Positions 25,456 to 33,662 of a stretch of DNA of 64,000 nt are shown here, one piece after another. Positions within the stretch are counted from its first letter, which is position 1, and the number at the start of each line of letters is the position of its first letter. This stretch comes from Candidatus Gastranaerophilales bacterium (GTDB lineage: Bacteria; Cyanobacteriota; Vampirovibrionia; Gastranaerophilales; Gastranaerophilaceae). The translations under genes and the position numbers were made by a program. The stretch covers positions 55,650 to 119,649 of the forward strand of contig CALUXX010000006.1 in assembly GCA_944324845.1 (NCBI GenBank). Direction: 5' to 3'. Under the pieces are notes generated by a model, which worked only from the letters and a program-made list of their open reading frames with translations, searched no databases and was not told the DNA's origin.

Positions 25456-26454
25456 ATGAAAAAATTAAAAGCGATGGTAATGGCAGCAGGAATGGGTTCT
25501 CGTTTAGAACCTATTACATTGTCAGTGCCTAAACCTTTAATTACAATTATGAATATTCCAATAATGGATATTATTCTTTCTCAGTTGCATGAAATTGGTG
25601 TTGATGAAGTTATATCTAATACTTACTATTTGTCTAATCAAATTATAGACAGATATAAAGATAATAAATTAGGTATAAATTTTAATTATATAAAGGAAGA
25701 AAAATTATCAGGAACAGCAGGCGGTGTAAAAAAGTGTCAGTATTTTTTTGATAAAGATGAAGATTTTATTGTTATGTCAGGTGATATTTTAACCACTGCT
25801 GATCTTAAAAAAGGTATTGAAATTCATAAAAAGTCAAATGCGATTGCAACTATTGGTGTGAAGGAAATTCCTCACGATTTGGTTTCAAATTTTGGCGTTG
25901 TTGTGACTGATGAAAAAGGTTATATTAAAGAATTTCAGGAAAAACCATCAATAGAAGAAGCTAAAAGTAATTTGATAAATACGGGAATTTATATTTTTAA
26001 TTACAGAATTTTTGATTATATTCCAGAAAATACATTTTATGATTTTGCCAAAAATGTTTTTCCACAGTTGTTGGCAGAAGGACAAATTAATACTTTCACG
26101 GTGGAAGAATATTGGAATGATATCGGAACGATTTCTCAATATAAACAATCTGTTCAGGATGTGTTTAACGGTGTTTGCAAAATTAAACATGGAAATATTG
26201 CTAAAACTAACTTAGGAAGTTATGTGTGTGGAAATTCAAAACTTCCGAATAGTTTGCGAGTCATTGGGAATAATGTTATTGGAAATAATTGCAAAATTGG
26301 AGAGTATGTTACCCTTGAAAATTGTATTGTATTTGATAATGCAGAGATTAAATCAGGTACGCAATTAAATAATTGTATTGTATTGCCAGCAACACAAAAT
26401 ATTTCTTCTAAAGATAATAGAGCTGCTTCAAAAGAATTTGTTATTTCTGTTTAA
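25456..26454 (+). CDS. NDP-sugar pyrophosphorylase (nucleotidyltransferase)
   Basis: 332 residues. The N-terminal ~230 residues form a nucleotidyltransferase domain: AAGMGSRLEPITLSVPKPL (residues 10-28) is the signature G-x-G-x-R-L-x-P-x-T-x-x-x-PKPL, and GTAGGVK and GDILTTADL fit substrate and metal binding. The C-terminal ~90 residues contain left-handed beta-helix hexapeptides (VIGNNVIGNNCKIGEYVTLENCIV). This layout occurs in mannose-1-phosphate guanylyltransferases and glucose-1-phosphate nucleotidyltransferases. The actual sugar cannot be decided. It would supply activated sugar for cell-envelope glycans. Confidence 0.88.
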   Translation: MKKLKAMVMAAGMGSRLEPITLSVPKPLITIMNIPIMDIILSQLHEIGVDEVISNTYYLSNQIIDRYKDNKLGINFNYIKEEKLSGTAGGVKKCQYFFDKDEDFIVMSGDILTTADLKKGIEIHKKSNAIATIGVKEIPHDLVSNFGVVVTDEKGYIKEFQEKPSIEEAKSNLINTGIYIFNYRIFDYIPENTFYDFAKNVFPQLLAEGQINTFTVEEYWNDIGTISQYKQSVQDVFNGVCKIKHGNIAKTNLGSYVCGNSKLPNSLRVIGNNVIGNNCKIGEYVTLENCIVFDNAEIKSGTQLNNCIVLPATQNISSKDNRAASKEFVISV

Positions 26455-26488
26455 TATAGATAATGTGAAATAAAGAATTTATATAATA

Positions 26489-26521
26489 AAAATACAGGAG
26501 GAAATTTTCCTCCTGTATTTT
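26489..26521 (+). terminator. Bidirectional intrinsic terminator
   Basis: A long palindrome of ATACAGGAGGAAA and its complement flanked by A- and T-runs. It sits between the convergent nucleotidyltransferase and GGGtGRT genes. Confidence 0.88.
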
Positions 26522-26546
26522 GTTGAATTGTTTTAATATGATACAA

Positions 26547-27551
26547 TTACTTGCTCATAGCTTGAGCAACAGCAACGGCACAAGCAACAGTAGCACCAAC
26601 CATAGGGTTGTTACCCATACCGATAACACCCATCATTTCAACGTGAGCAGGAACTGAAGAAGAACCTGCGAATTGAGCATCACCGTGCATTCTACCCATA
26701 GTATCAGTCATACCGTAAGAAGCAGGACCAGCTGCAACGTTATCAGGGTGAAGAGTACGTCCAGTACCACCACCAGATGCTACTGAGAAGTATTTTCTTC
26801 CGTTTTCATAGCACCATTTTTTGTAAGTACCTGCAACAGGGTGTTGGAATCTTGTAGGGTTAGTTGAGTTACCAGTAATAGAAACATCAACACCTTCTTT
26901 AATCATAATAGCCACACCTTCTGATACATCATCAGCACCATAGCATCTTACTTTTGCTCTTTCTCCATCTGAGAATGGAGTTTCTTTTGTAACTTTTAAT
27001 TCGCCAGTTTTGTAGTTATATTCAGTTTCAACAGCAGTAAAACCGTTGATTCTTGCAATAATATAAGCAGCATCTTTACCAAGACCGTTTAAGATAACTC
27101 TTAAAGGTTCTTTTCTAACTTTGTTAGCGTTTCTAGCGATACCAATAGCACCTTCAGCAGCTGCAAATGATTCGTGACCAGCTAAGAAACAGAAACATTT
27201 TGTTTCTTCTCTTAAAAGCATAGCACCTAAGTTACCGTGACCAAGACCAACTTTTCTTGTGTCACCAACTGAACCAGGTACTGCAAATGCTTGTAATCCG
27301 ATACCGATTGCTTCTGCTGCATCAGCTGCATTTGTAATTCCTTTTTTAATTGCTATTGCACTACCTAATGTGTAAGCCCAAGATGCATTATCGAATGCGA
27401 TTGGTTGAATACCTTTTACTATAGCATCAACGTCAATACCTTTTGATAAGCATAAATCGCGAGCTTCTTCTAAGTCTTTGAACCCATATTCAGGTAAAAC
27501 TTTTTTCAAAGTAGATTCACGTCTATCTTTTCCTTCAAAATTTACTGTCAT
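26547..27551 (-). CDS. GGGtGRT family protein
   Basis: 334 residues. The family takes its name from the motif GGGTGRTLHPD present here near residue 262. Glycine-rich blocks (GHGNLGAMLL, GVIGMGNNPMVGATVACAVAVAQ) are conserved across anaerobes as I recall the family. No biochemical function is established to my knowledge. It is preceded by AAAGGA and lies 66 nt downstream of a NifU-like scaffold gene on the same strand, the usual arrangement, suggesting that the two proteins work together, possibly on an iron-sulfur or sulfur-related reaction. Cytoplasmic, no signal peptide. Confidence 0.9.
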   Translation of the reverse strand: MTVNFEGKDRRESTLKKVLPEYGFKDLEEARDLCLSKGIDVDAIVKGIQPIAFDNASWAYTLGSAIAIKKGITNAADAAEAIGIGLQAFAVPGSVGDTRKVGLGHGNLGAMLLREETKCFCFLAGHESFAAAEGAIGIARNANKVRKEPLRVILNGLGKDAAYIIARINGFTAVETEYNYKTGELKVTKETPFSDGERAKVRCYGADDVSEGVAIMIKEGVDVSITGNSTNPTRFQHPVAGTYKKWCYENGRKYFSVASGGGTGRTLHPDNVAAGPASYGMTDTMGRMHGDAQFAGSSSVPAHVEMMGVIGMGNNPMVGATVACAVAVAQAMSK

Positions 27552-27617
27552 ATTTATTTTCCTTTTCTTAATTTATTACTTGTTACATTAAGCCAAGTCA
27601 TTACCGGCTCACGTTAA

Positions 27618-28319
27618 TTATTCTTTACGAGGATCGATATATTTAACAGCATCAGCGTATCTGCCGTAAGTACCGATATTCTTTTCGTAAGCTTCTTTTG
27701 GATCAACACCTTTTTTAATTGCATCCATAACTTTTCCAAGGTTTACGAATTTATAACCGATAACTTCATCATTTTTATCCAACCCAAGTTCAAGGATGTA
27801 ACCTTCAGTTAATGAAAGATATCTTACACCTTTTTGTTTTGTTGAGTGGATAGTACCACACATAGAGCATAAACCTTTACCTAAATCTTCAAGTCCTGCA
27901 CCTACCGGTAAACCGTTTTCAGAAAATGCAGTTTGAGTTCTACCGTAAACGATTTGCAAGAATAATTCTCTCATTGCAACGTTAATAGCATCACATACAA
28001 GGTCAGTATTCAATGCTTCTAAAATTGTTTTTCCAGGAAGGATTTCACCAGCCATAGCTGCTGAGTGAGTCATGCCGGAGCAACCGATTGTTTCAACTAG
28101 TGCTTCTTGGATAACACCTTCTTTTACGTTTAATGTTAATTTACAAGTACCTTGTTGAGGTGCGCAGCATCCGCAACCGTGTGTAAGACCTGAAATGTCT
28201 TTAATTTCTTTACACTTTGTCCATTCTCCTTCTTGAGGAATTGGAGCAGGTACTCCTTTTACACCGCGTGCTACGCAGCATTTTTCTTGAATTTCTTGTG
28301 AAACTTGTATATTAGTCAT
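27618..28319 (-). CDS. NifU-like iron-sulfur scaffold protein
   Basis: 233 residues. An N-terminal Cys-rich block (HGCGCCAPQQGTC), then an IscU/NifU-like core with IGCSGMTHSAAMAGEI and a later LCSMCGTIH, which supply candidate cluster ligands. It differs from classical IscU in the extra N- and C-terminal parts. Pairing with the GGGtGRT gene is a known conserved neighbourhood in anaerobes. GGGAG lies 6-7 nt before the ATG. It may be a scaffold dedicated to the GGGtGRT protein rather than a general cluster assembly factor. Confidence 0.85.
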   Translation of the reverse strand: MTNIQVSQEIQEKCCVARGVKGVPAPIPQEGEWTKCKEIKDISGLTHGCGCCAPQQGTCKLTLNVKEGVIQEALVETIGCSGMTHSAAMAGEILPGKTILEALNTDLVCDAINVAMRELFLQIVYGRTQTAFSENGLPVGAGLEDLGKGLCSMCGTIHSTKQKGVRYLSLTEGYILELGLDKNDEVIGYKFVNLGKVMDAIKKGVDPKEAYEKNIGTYGRYADAVKYIDPRKE

Positions 28320-28448
28320 TTTCTACTCCCTTCACCTTATATACAAATAGATTGTAACTTGCTAAAATAGTTTCGTCAAGATAAACTGGTTATTATAAAA
28401 CACTTGGTTTTTATTGATTTAAGCAATTTTTTAAGGGGGTATAGAAAT

Positions 28449-29366
28449 ATGACTTTAGCAAATGATTTAACGCAACTTGTAGGGAAAACGCCGATTGTTA
28501 AAATAAACAGATTAAATGATGGCGGGGCGAATATATTTGCTAAATTGGAATATTTTAATCCTGCAAATTCAATAAAAGATAGAGCAGCATTGCAAATGAT
28601 TTTGGATGCTGAAAAAGAAGGTAAAATCGGGCAAAATACTCTAATAATAGAACCGACAAGCGGAAATACAGGAATTGGACTTGCAATGATTTGTGCGGTT
28701 AGAGGTTATAGAATAATTTTGACAATGCCTGAATCAATGAGTTTGGAAAGGAGAATGTTATTAAAAGCGTATGGCGCAGAGCTTGTTTTGACACCTGCTC
28801 AAGATGGCATGAAAGGTGCTGTTGATAAAGCAATACAACTAAGTGAAGAAAATCCTGATTCGTTTATTCCATCTCAATTTGACAATCCTTCAAATCCAAA
28901 GGCTCATTATCTGACAACATCAGAAGAGATTTGGGAAGATATGAATGGGCATGTTGATATTTTTGTTGCAGGTGTCGGTACAGGTGGAACAATTTCCGGA
29001 ATGGCAAAAGGGTTAAAAAATAAAAATAAAGATATAAAAATCGTTGCAGTTGAGCCTTATAATTCACAGGTTCTTGCGGGAAAAAGTGCATCTGCTCATA
29101 AATTACAAGGTATTGGCGCAAATTTTGTTCCAAAAAATTATGATGAAAGTGTAGTGGATGAAATTATCCCTGTAAAAGATGATGATGCTATTGAAATGAC
29201 AAAAATTCTGCCGCAAAAAGAAGGCATTTTATCAGGAATTTCAGGAGCTGCAAATATTTTTGCTTGTTTGGAATTATCTAAAAAAGTTGAAAATAAGGGA
29301 AAAAATATTGTCACTGTTATTCCTGATTGTGGTGATCATTATTTAAGTTGCGGAATTTGGGACTAG
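28449..29366 (+). CDS. cysK: Cysteine synthase (O-acetylserine sulfhydrylase)
   Basis: PLP enzyme that makes cysteine from O-acetylserine and sulfide. Seen: PLP lysine K43 in NSIKDR, the substrate loop PTSGNTG at about 68-74, and the phosphate-binding GTGGTISG. The 305-residue length is typical. AGGGGG precedes the ATG at 28449. A TTG at 28404 in the same frame has no ribosome site and would add 15 residues not seen in the family. It is divergent from the NifU-like gene, which also depends on sulfur, though shared regulation is not shown. Confidence 0.95.
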   Translation: MTLANDLTQLVGKTPIVKINRLNDGGANIFAKLEYFNPANSIKDRAALQMILDAEKEGKIGQNTLIIEPTSGNTGIGLAMICAVRGYRIILTMPESMSLERRMLLKAYGAELVLTPAQDGMKGAVDKAIQLSEENPDSFIPSQFDNPSNPKAHYLTTSEEIWEDMNGHVDIFVAGVGTGGTISGMAKGLKNKNKDIKIVAVEPYNSQVLAGKSASAHKLQGIGANFVPKNYDESVVDEIIPVKDDDAIEMTKILPQKEGILSGISGAANIFACLELSKKVENKGKNIVTVIPDCGDHYLSCGIWD

Positions 29367-29385
29367 TTTTTGCAAAAGTAAAATT

Positions 29386-29413
29386 AAAACCATACTTTTT
29401 AAAGTATGGTTTT
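29386..29413 (+). terminator. Intrinsic terminator after cysK
   Basis: AAAACCATACTTT and AAAGTATGGTTTT form a 13-bp perfect stem with flanking A/T runs on both strands. Confidence 0.88.
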
Positions 29414-29462
29414 ATTGTGCAAATTTTACCCTTTTACCGGTAATATATTATATGTTTTTACC

Positions 29463-29708
29463 CTAAACTTCAATAAATAATCTTCTTCCGACAATGTTTT
29501 GTTTGCCGTTATAATATCCTGCAAAATATCCGCCTTTTACGGGTTTATTTTGTGCATAATATTGTCCGTATCTGTTTCCGTTGTAGTTTACAAAAGGGTT
29601 ATTACTAAACGGATTACTGCTTGTTGTGTGTGTTACAACCGGTGCTGTTGTTCCAATATTTTGTTGTGGAAGCAACGCATTTGATAAAAAGTTTACTAAA
29701 CCTGCCAT
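29463..29708 (-). CDS. Small Asn/Gly/Tyr-rich protein
   Basis: 81 residues from the ATG at 29708 (MAGLVNFLSNALLPQ), chosen because GAGG lies 5 nt upstream. Upstream in-frame ATGs at 29765 and 29723 have no ribosome site. The middle is rich in Asn, Pro and Tyr (NPFSNNPFVNYNGNRYGQYYAQ), and the end is GYYNGKQNIVGRRLFIEV. No signal peptide, no known family. Its promoter region contains the inverted repeat at 29788-29811, shared with the divergent PurD-like gene. Confidence 0.6.
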   Translation of the reverse strand: MAGLVNFLSNALLPQQNIGTTAPVVTHTTSSNPFSNNPFVNYNGNRYGQYYAQNKPVKGGYFAGYYNGKQNIVGRRLFIEV

Positions 29709-29787
29709 ATTACCTCTATCCATTCTACTATGGTTTGTTTTTAATACTTTTTTTACCTTTGTCATTATTTTAACACATAATTTGGTG

Positions 29788-29811
29788 TTTTGTTAAAATA
29801 TCTTAACAAAA
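29788..29811. promoter_or_regulatory. Perfect inverted repeat TTTTGTTAA-N6-TTAACAAAA
   Basis: Nine perfectly paired bases per arm between two divergent genes. It resembles Rex operators (TTGTTAA-N4-TTAACAA) but has a 6-nt instead of a 4-nt spacer. It overlaps the probable -35 region of the plus-strand gene, so binding would probably repress. Confidence 0.45.
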
Positions 29812-29828
29812 TCATCTGTTTTATGTAG

Positions 29829-29834
29829 TATAAT
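29829..29834 (+). promoter_or_regulatory. -10 box giving a leaderless mRNA
   Basis: TATAAT, 7 nt, then ATG at 29842. There is no Shine-Dalgarno sequence. TTAACA lies 20 nt upstream as a poor -35. Confidence 0.55.
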
Positions 29835-29841
29835 ATATTGT

Positions 29842-31083
29842 ATGGCAGATGATAAAAAGAAAATTTTAATAGTAGGAAGTGGAGCTGTATCTTCAGTGCT
29901 TGCAAAAATACTTAAGCAAAATCAAAGTATTGAAGAGATTTTTGTTGCGCCTTCTAACGGAATTGATTCTGATATATACAAAAAGGTTGATTTAAGAGAA
30001 GATGATTTAACAGGTTTATTAAAATTTGTACTTGATAATGAGATTGATTTAACTATTCCTGTATCGGAAAAAAGTTTGAAATCTGATATCGTTTCATTTT
30101 TTCAAGAAAATGGTCAAAATATTTTTGGGGCAACCGCACCTGCTTGTAAAATTGCTTTAAATAAGGCTTATGGGAAACGTTTTCTTTACAAAATTCATGC
30201 ACAGACTGCAAAATTTGGAATTTTTGATAAGCAGCAGGTTGCTGAAGATTGGTTAAAAACTGCTAATTTCCCTGTCTTAATTCGTTGCAGTGAAGCTAAT
30301 TCTCACGGAGATAGGCTTGTTTGTCCAACTATGTCACTGGCAAGAGAATTTCTTGATAATTTATTTTCAAAAGGCGAAAATGAAATTCTTATTGAAGAAT
30401 ACACTTATGGTCATAATTTTACTGCTTATTATATAACTGACGGTTATAGTGCTATTCCTATTTGTGCTGTTGGAAATTATAAATTTACATCAGATGGTGA
30501 TGGCGGATTTTTGACAAATGGAGTTGGGGCTTTTGCTCCTGATTATAAAGTTTCCGAGGTTGTATTTTCAAGGCTTGAAAATATTATAAAAAATACTCTG
30601 TGTTCTCTTGATAAAAGAAATACTCCGTATTTGGGAATATTGGGTATTGATTGTACTTTAACTGATGAAGATAAATTCGTGGTTAATGAATTTAGATCAT
30701 TTTTGCAAGATTTTGATGCTACGGTCGTTTTAAGACTTGTTGAAGATGATTTAATCAAGATTTTTTATGCTTGTATTGAAGGTCTATTTGCTGATGAATA
30801 CAATATTATCAAGACGAATGATTATGCTTCTGTTTCTGCTATTGTTTGGGCAAGGCAATATAATAAAGTTATCAAAGGTTTAGATATTATTGATGATATA
30901 AATGATGTCGATTTTATTGATGTAAAACAAACCTCTAATGGCGGATATTTAACTGAAAAAGGTGATTGTTTTGTATTAACAAGGACTGCATCAACGATTT
31001 CAAGGGCAAAAGATTATTTATATGAAGATTTAAATCAAATAAAATTTGACGGAATAAGATACCGTAGTGATATTTGCAAATAA
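29842..31083 (+). CDS. PurD-like ATP-grasp protein (diverged)
   Basis: 413 residues with the order of phosphoribosylamine-glycine ligase: an N-terminal Rossmann-like part (ILIVGSGAV), then an ATP-grasp core (NKAYGKRFLYKI, FPVLIRCSE, ILIEEYTYGHNFTAYYI, GVGAFAP) and a C-terminal part. The glycine-binding GREHA loop is GAVSSV here, and the usual KADGLAAGKG segment is RCSEANSHGD, so substrate specificity has probably changed. A genuine purD is expected elsewhere in the genome. No Shine-Dalgarno sequence; the -10 lies 7 nt before the ATG. No purine genes adjoin it. Confidence 0.75.
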   Translation: MADDKKKILIVGSGAVSSVLAKILKQNQSIEEIFVAPSNGIDSDIYKKVDLREDDLTGLLKFVLDNEIDLTIPVSEKSLKSDIVSFFQENGQNIFGATAPACKIALNKAYGKRFLYKIHAQTAKFGIFDKQQVAEDWLKTANFPVLIRCSEANSHGDRLVCPTMSLAREFLDNLFSKGENEILIEEYTYGHNFTAYYITDGYSAIPICAVGNYKFTSDGDGGFLTNGVGAFAPDYKVSEVVFSRLENIIKNTLCSLDKRNTPYLGILGIDCTLTDEDKFVVNEFRSFLQDFDATVVLRLVEDDLIKIFYACIEGLFADEYNIIKTNDYASVSAIVWARQYNKVIKGLDIIDDINDVDFIDVKQTSNGGYLTEKGDCFVLTRTASTISRAKDYLYEDLNQIKFDGIRYRSDICK

Positions 31084-31097
31084 ATATTTCGGGGATG

Positions 31098-31125
31098 TTG
31101 AAATTTTATAATTTATCATTAGATA
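31098..31125 (+). promoter_or_regulatory. Promoter giving a leaderless mRNA (dnaJ-like)
   Basis: TTGAAA, 16 nt, TAGATA, then 6 nt to the ATG at 31132. Confidence 0.45.
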
Positions 31126-31131
31126 AATTGT

Positions 31132-32217
31132 ATGGCGTTTAACGATGTAAAAAATTACTATGACATCCTTGAAGTAAGCAGCAGTGCAACAACGGCTGAA
31201 ATAAAAACTGCTTACAGAAAACTTGCACGTAAATACCATCCTGATATCAACAAAAATTCTGATGCTATAGAAAAATTTAAAGAAATTACATCAGCTTATG
31301 AGGTTTTGTCTAATCCGCAAAAACGTAATGAATATAATATTTTGAAAGGAATTTTCCCCGAAGAAGAAAAAACTGCTTATTCTCAAAGTTCTAATTCAAA
31401 TTCAAGCGGTAGTAGTAAAGAAACATCAACAAATAATAAATCTACATACAAAACTAACAATCAAAAATCTAATAGTGTAAATTCCAAAAAATCTCAAAAA
31501 AAATCTAATAAATTTTCAATAATAAAAAGTTTAAGATATTTTCTTGCTAAATTAAAAAAAGAAGAAAGAGCAAAGGCAAACAGAAAGCCTCAAAAAGGTC
31601 AAGATATCAGAACTGATATTACTATCACTCCTGAAGAAGTTATAACAGGAAGTAAAAGAGTAATTAATGTTCTCACAACAAGGACCTGTCCTGTTTGTTT
31701 TGGTCATAGATTTGTTAATGGTGGCAAATGCAGTGAATGCGGCGGTAAGGGTGAAGTTTCTCATCGCAAAAGAATTACTGTTACAATTCCAAAAGGAATA
31801 AAAGACGGTGCAAAATTACGATTAAAAAATGAAGGCGGAATTGGTTTAAATGGCGGACCTAATGGTGATTTATACATCAATGTCAAAATAGAAACCCGTA
31901 CTAAAGTCCATTTTGATAAGCAAAATATCTATTATAATGTTCCGATTACACCTTTTGAAGCTGCTTTGGGTGAAGAAATTAAAGTTCCAACATTTGACGG
32001 TGTTATAAAATTGAAATTACCGCCAAATACTTGCTCAGGACAAAAATTCCGTATCGCAGGACAAGGTATCAAAAAAAATGGAAAAGTCGGTGATTTAATT
32101 GTTATTGTAAGTATTGAATTTTCTCATGATTTATCGGATGATGAAGTTAAGTTGTATGAAAAACTTAAAAATTTGTCAAAAGATGATATCAGAAAGAATT
32201 TAATGAATGAAAACTAA
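31132..32217 (+). CDS. DnaJ-type co-chaperone
   Basis: 361 residues. N-terminal J domain (about 7-70) with the catalytic HPD in RKYHPDINK, which stimulates DnaK ATPase. Then a Ser/Asn/Lys-rich linker, a reduced zinc-binding region with only two motifs (CPVC...CSEC rather than four CxxCxGxG), and the C-terminal peptide-binding beta domains ([32 protein letters not shown]). It is therefore closer to a DnaJ with half its zinc finger than to CbpA. No Shine-Dalgarno sequence. The end overlaps queE by 11 bp. Confidence 0.9.
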   Translation: MAFNDVKNYYDILEVSSSATTAEIKTAYRKLARKYHPDINKNSDAIEKFKEITSAYEVLSNPQKRNEYNILKGIFPEEEKTAYSQSSNSNSSGSSKETSTNNKSTYKTNNQKSNSVNSKKSQKKSNKFSIIKSLRYFLAKLKKEERAKANRKPQKGQDIRTDITITPEEVITGSKRVINVLTTRTCPVCFGHRFVNGGKCSECGGKGEVSHRKRITVTIPKGIKDGAKLRLKNEGGIGLNGGPNGDLYINVKIETRTKVHFDKQNIYYNVPITPFEAALGEEIKVPTFDGVIKLKLPPNTCSGQKFRIAGQGIKKNGKVGDLIVIVSIEFSHDLSDDEVKLYEKLKNLSKDDIRKNLMNEN

Positions 32218-32875
32218 GATTAATGAAATTTTTTCTTCAATTCAAGGAGAAGGACCGGTTGTTGGTTATAAGCAATTATTTATAAGGTTTTGTAAGTGTA
32301 ATTTGAATTGCAATTATTGCGATACGGAATTTCAAACAGGTGTTGAATATTCAGAAGAAGATTTATATAGAAAAATTACATCTGAATATGATTTGAAAAC
32401 TTTCCATTCAATATCATTAACCGGTGGTGAACCTTTGTTGTCTGTTGAATTTTTGAAAATGTTTTTGCCATTGGTGAAAAATGATGTTCAAATTTATTTG
32501 GAAACTAATGCGACTTTGTTTAATGAAATTGCCGAAATTAAGGATTATATTGATATAATTTCCGCTGATATTAAACTGAAATCTTCAACAGGATTTGATA
32601 GTTTTGAATTGCATCGAAAATTTTTTGAAAAATCAAAAGGTGTAAAAACTTTTGCCAAAATTGTATTTGATGAAAATATTACAGATGATGAAATTGCAAA
32701 ATGCGTTGATTTAGCAAAAGAATTTAATCTTGAATTGGTTCTCCAACCTAAAATGATTGGTGATAAAATGGCTGTTACATCTGAATTTTGTACCAAAATT
32801 CTTGATGTATTTACTCAAAAGTATAAAAATACAAGATTGATCCCGCAAGTTCATAAGTTCTTGAATGTAATCTAG
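32207..32875 (+). CDS. queE: 7-carboxy-7-deazaguanine synthase
   Basis: Radical SAM enzyme of queuosine/preQ0 biosynthesis. Seen: substrate loop SSIQGEGP at residues 10-17, the iron-sulfur motif C31-x3-C35-x2-C38 in [10 protein letters not shown], and the SAM-binding TGGEPLL. 222 residues is normal. The start codon lies within the end of the dnaJ-like gene (11-bp overlap), so translation is coupled. The other que genes are not in the window. Radical SAM activases of glycyl radical enzymes share the CX3CX2C motif, but the substrate loop here is QueE-like. Confidence 0.92.
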   Translation: MKTKINEIFSSIQGEGPVVGYKQLFIRFCKCNLNCNYCDTEFQTGVEYSEEDLYRKITSEYDLKTFHSISLTGGEPLLSVEFLKMFLPLVKNDVQIYLETNATLFNEIAEIKDYIDIISADIKLKSSTGFDSFELHRKFFEKSKGVKTFAKIVFDENITDDEIAKCVDLAKEFNLELVLQPKMIGDKMAVTSEFCTKILDVFTQKYKNTRLIPQVHKFLNVI

Positions 32876-32891
32876 GATTTATTTATTGCCT

Positions 32892-32959
32892 TGTTACAAA
32901 AGTTAATATTTTCTTTTGGAAAAGGCAATTATTTACATAGTAGATACTTTATATATATA
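32892..32959 (+). promoter_or_regulatory. Promoter with upstream repeat for the 32985 gene
   Basis: TGTTACAAAAGTTAATA (32892-32908), then GCAATTATTTAC at 32925 and ACTTTATATATATAG at 32946. The last two blocks match those before the gene at 14192 in sequence and spacing. The first matches the repeat at 6939 in 16 of 17 positions. Confidence 0.5.
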
Positions 32960-32984
32960 GAGCAGAGTATATAAAGGATTAGCT

Positions 32985-33335
32985 ATGAGTTCATTTGACG
33001 GAAAATCAGCAATTAATGAGATTACAGGTGTTACTGCAACTACTGATAATTATGTTAGAACAGATTTTGGTATTAGAGTTTCTGACGATGAAACAAGAAA
33101 TTTGATAAGTTCAACTTTTGGTTTGTTGAAAAATAACCTTGAATCTTTATGGTATTCTGTTGGTTTAGAACCAAATGTAAACATTGCTTATGAAAAAACT
33201 ATGATGGACCCAAATCAATGTATCGAAGTTGGAAATAAAAGATTTTTCCCACATCCTGGAGTTGGAAACTTAAAAGCGTACAATGAATATGGACATCCGG
33301 CTGGCGGTTGTTTTTCAATGCAGACTTTAGCGTAA
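32985..33335 (+). CDS. Small protein of unknown function
   Basis: 116 residues, soluble, no signal peptide, with a helical middle (NLISSTFGLLKNNLESLWYSVGLEP) and a Gly/Pro-rich end. AAAGGA lies ahead of the ATG. It is followed after 13 nt by another small gene and one terminator, so the two form a bicistron. The promoter layout links it to other genes of unknown envelope-type proteins in this window. No family recognised. Confidence 0.65.
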   Translation: MSSFDGKSAINEITGVTATTDNYVRTDFGIRVSDDETRNLISSTFGLLKNNLESLWYSVGLEPNVNIAYEKTMMDPNQCIEVGNKRFFPHPGVGNLKAYNEYGHPAGGCFSMQTLA

Positions 33336-33348
33336 AGGATTTTGAATT

Positions 33349-33606
33349 ATGAATCAAGTAAATGGCATACAATTAACATCTCGACCGGGAACAGATTTTG
33401 CTACTCAATATAATGTTCCTGATACGGGTTTGACTAATAATTCAACATTGTCTGCTTATTCTGCTGTTTATAATATGTTAAGAGCGGATTTTAACGGTAA
33501 ACAATCCGAAAGAGTTCCGGATCATTCAAAGAATAATTTGTTTTTAGCAAATGGCTTAAAGCAAAATGTAACTCAAGGTTCTCATAAATTATTTACTCAA
33601 GCATAA
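33349..33606 (+). CDS. Small protein of unknown function
   Basis: 85 residues, polar, no signal peptide or membrane segment (MNQVNGIQLTSRPG..., YSAVYNMLRADFNGKQSE). AAAGGA lies 9 nt before the ATG. Second gene of a bicistron with 32985-33335. Its stop is fused to the terminator hairpin. Nothing in it is recognised. Confidence 0.6.
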   Translation: MNQVNGIQLTSRPGTDFATQYNVPDTGLTNNSTLSAYSAVYNMLRADFNGKQSERVPDHSKNNLFLANGLKQNVTQGSHKLFTQA

Positions 33607-33642
33607 AAAACCTCTGCTAAGATATATAAGCAGAGGTTTTTT
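33605..33642 (+). terminator. Bidirectional intrinsic terminator
   Basis: AAAAAACCTCTGCT and AGCAGAGGTTTTTT form a 14-bp stem. It serves the bicistron and the convergent aminotransferase gene. Confidence 0.9.
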
Positions 33643-33662
33643 ATTATTTAATTATTTAAAAT

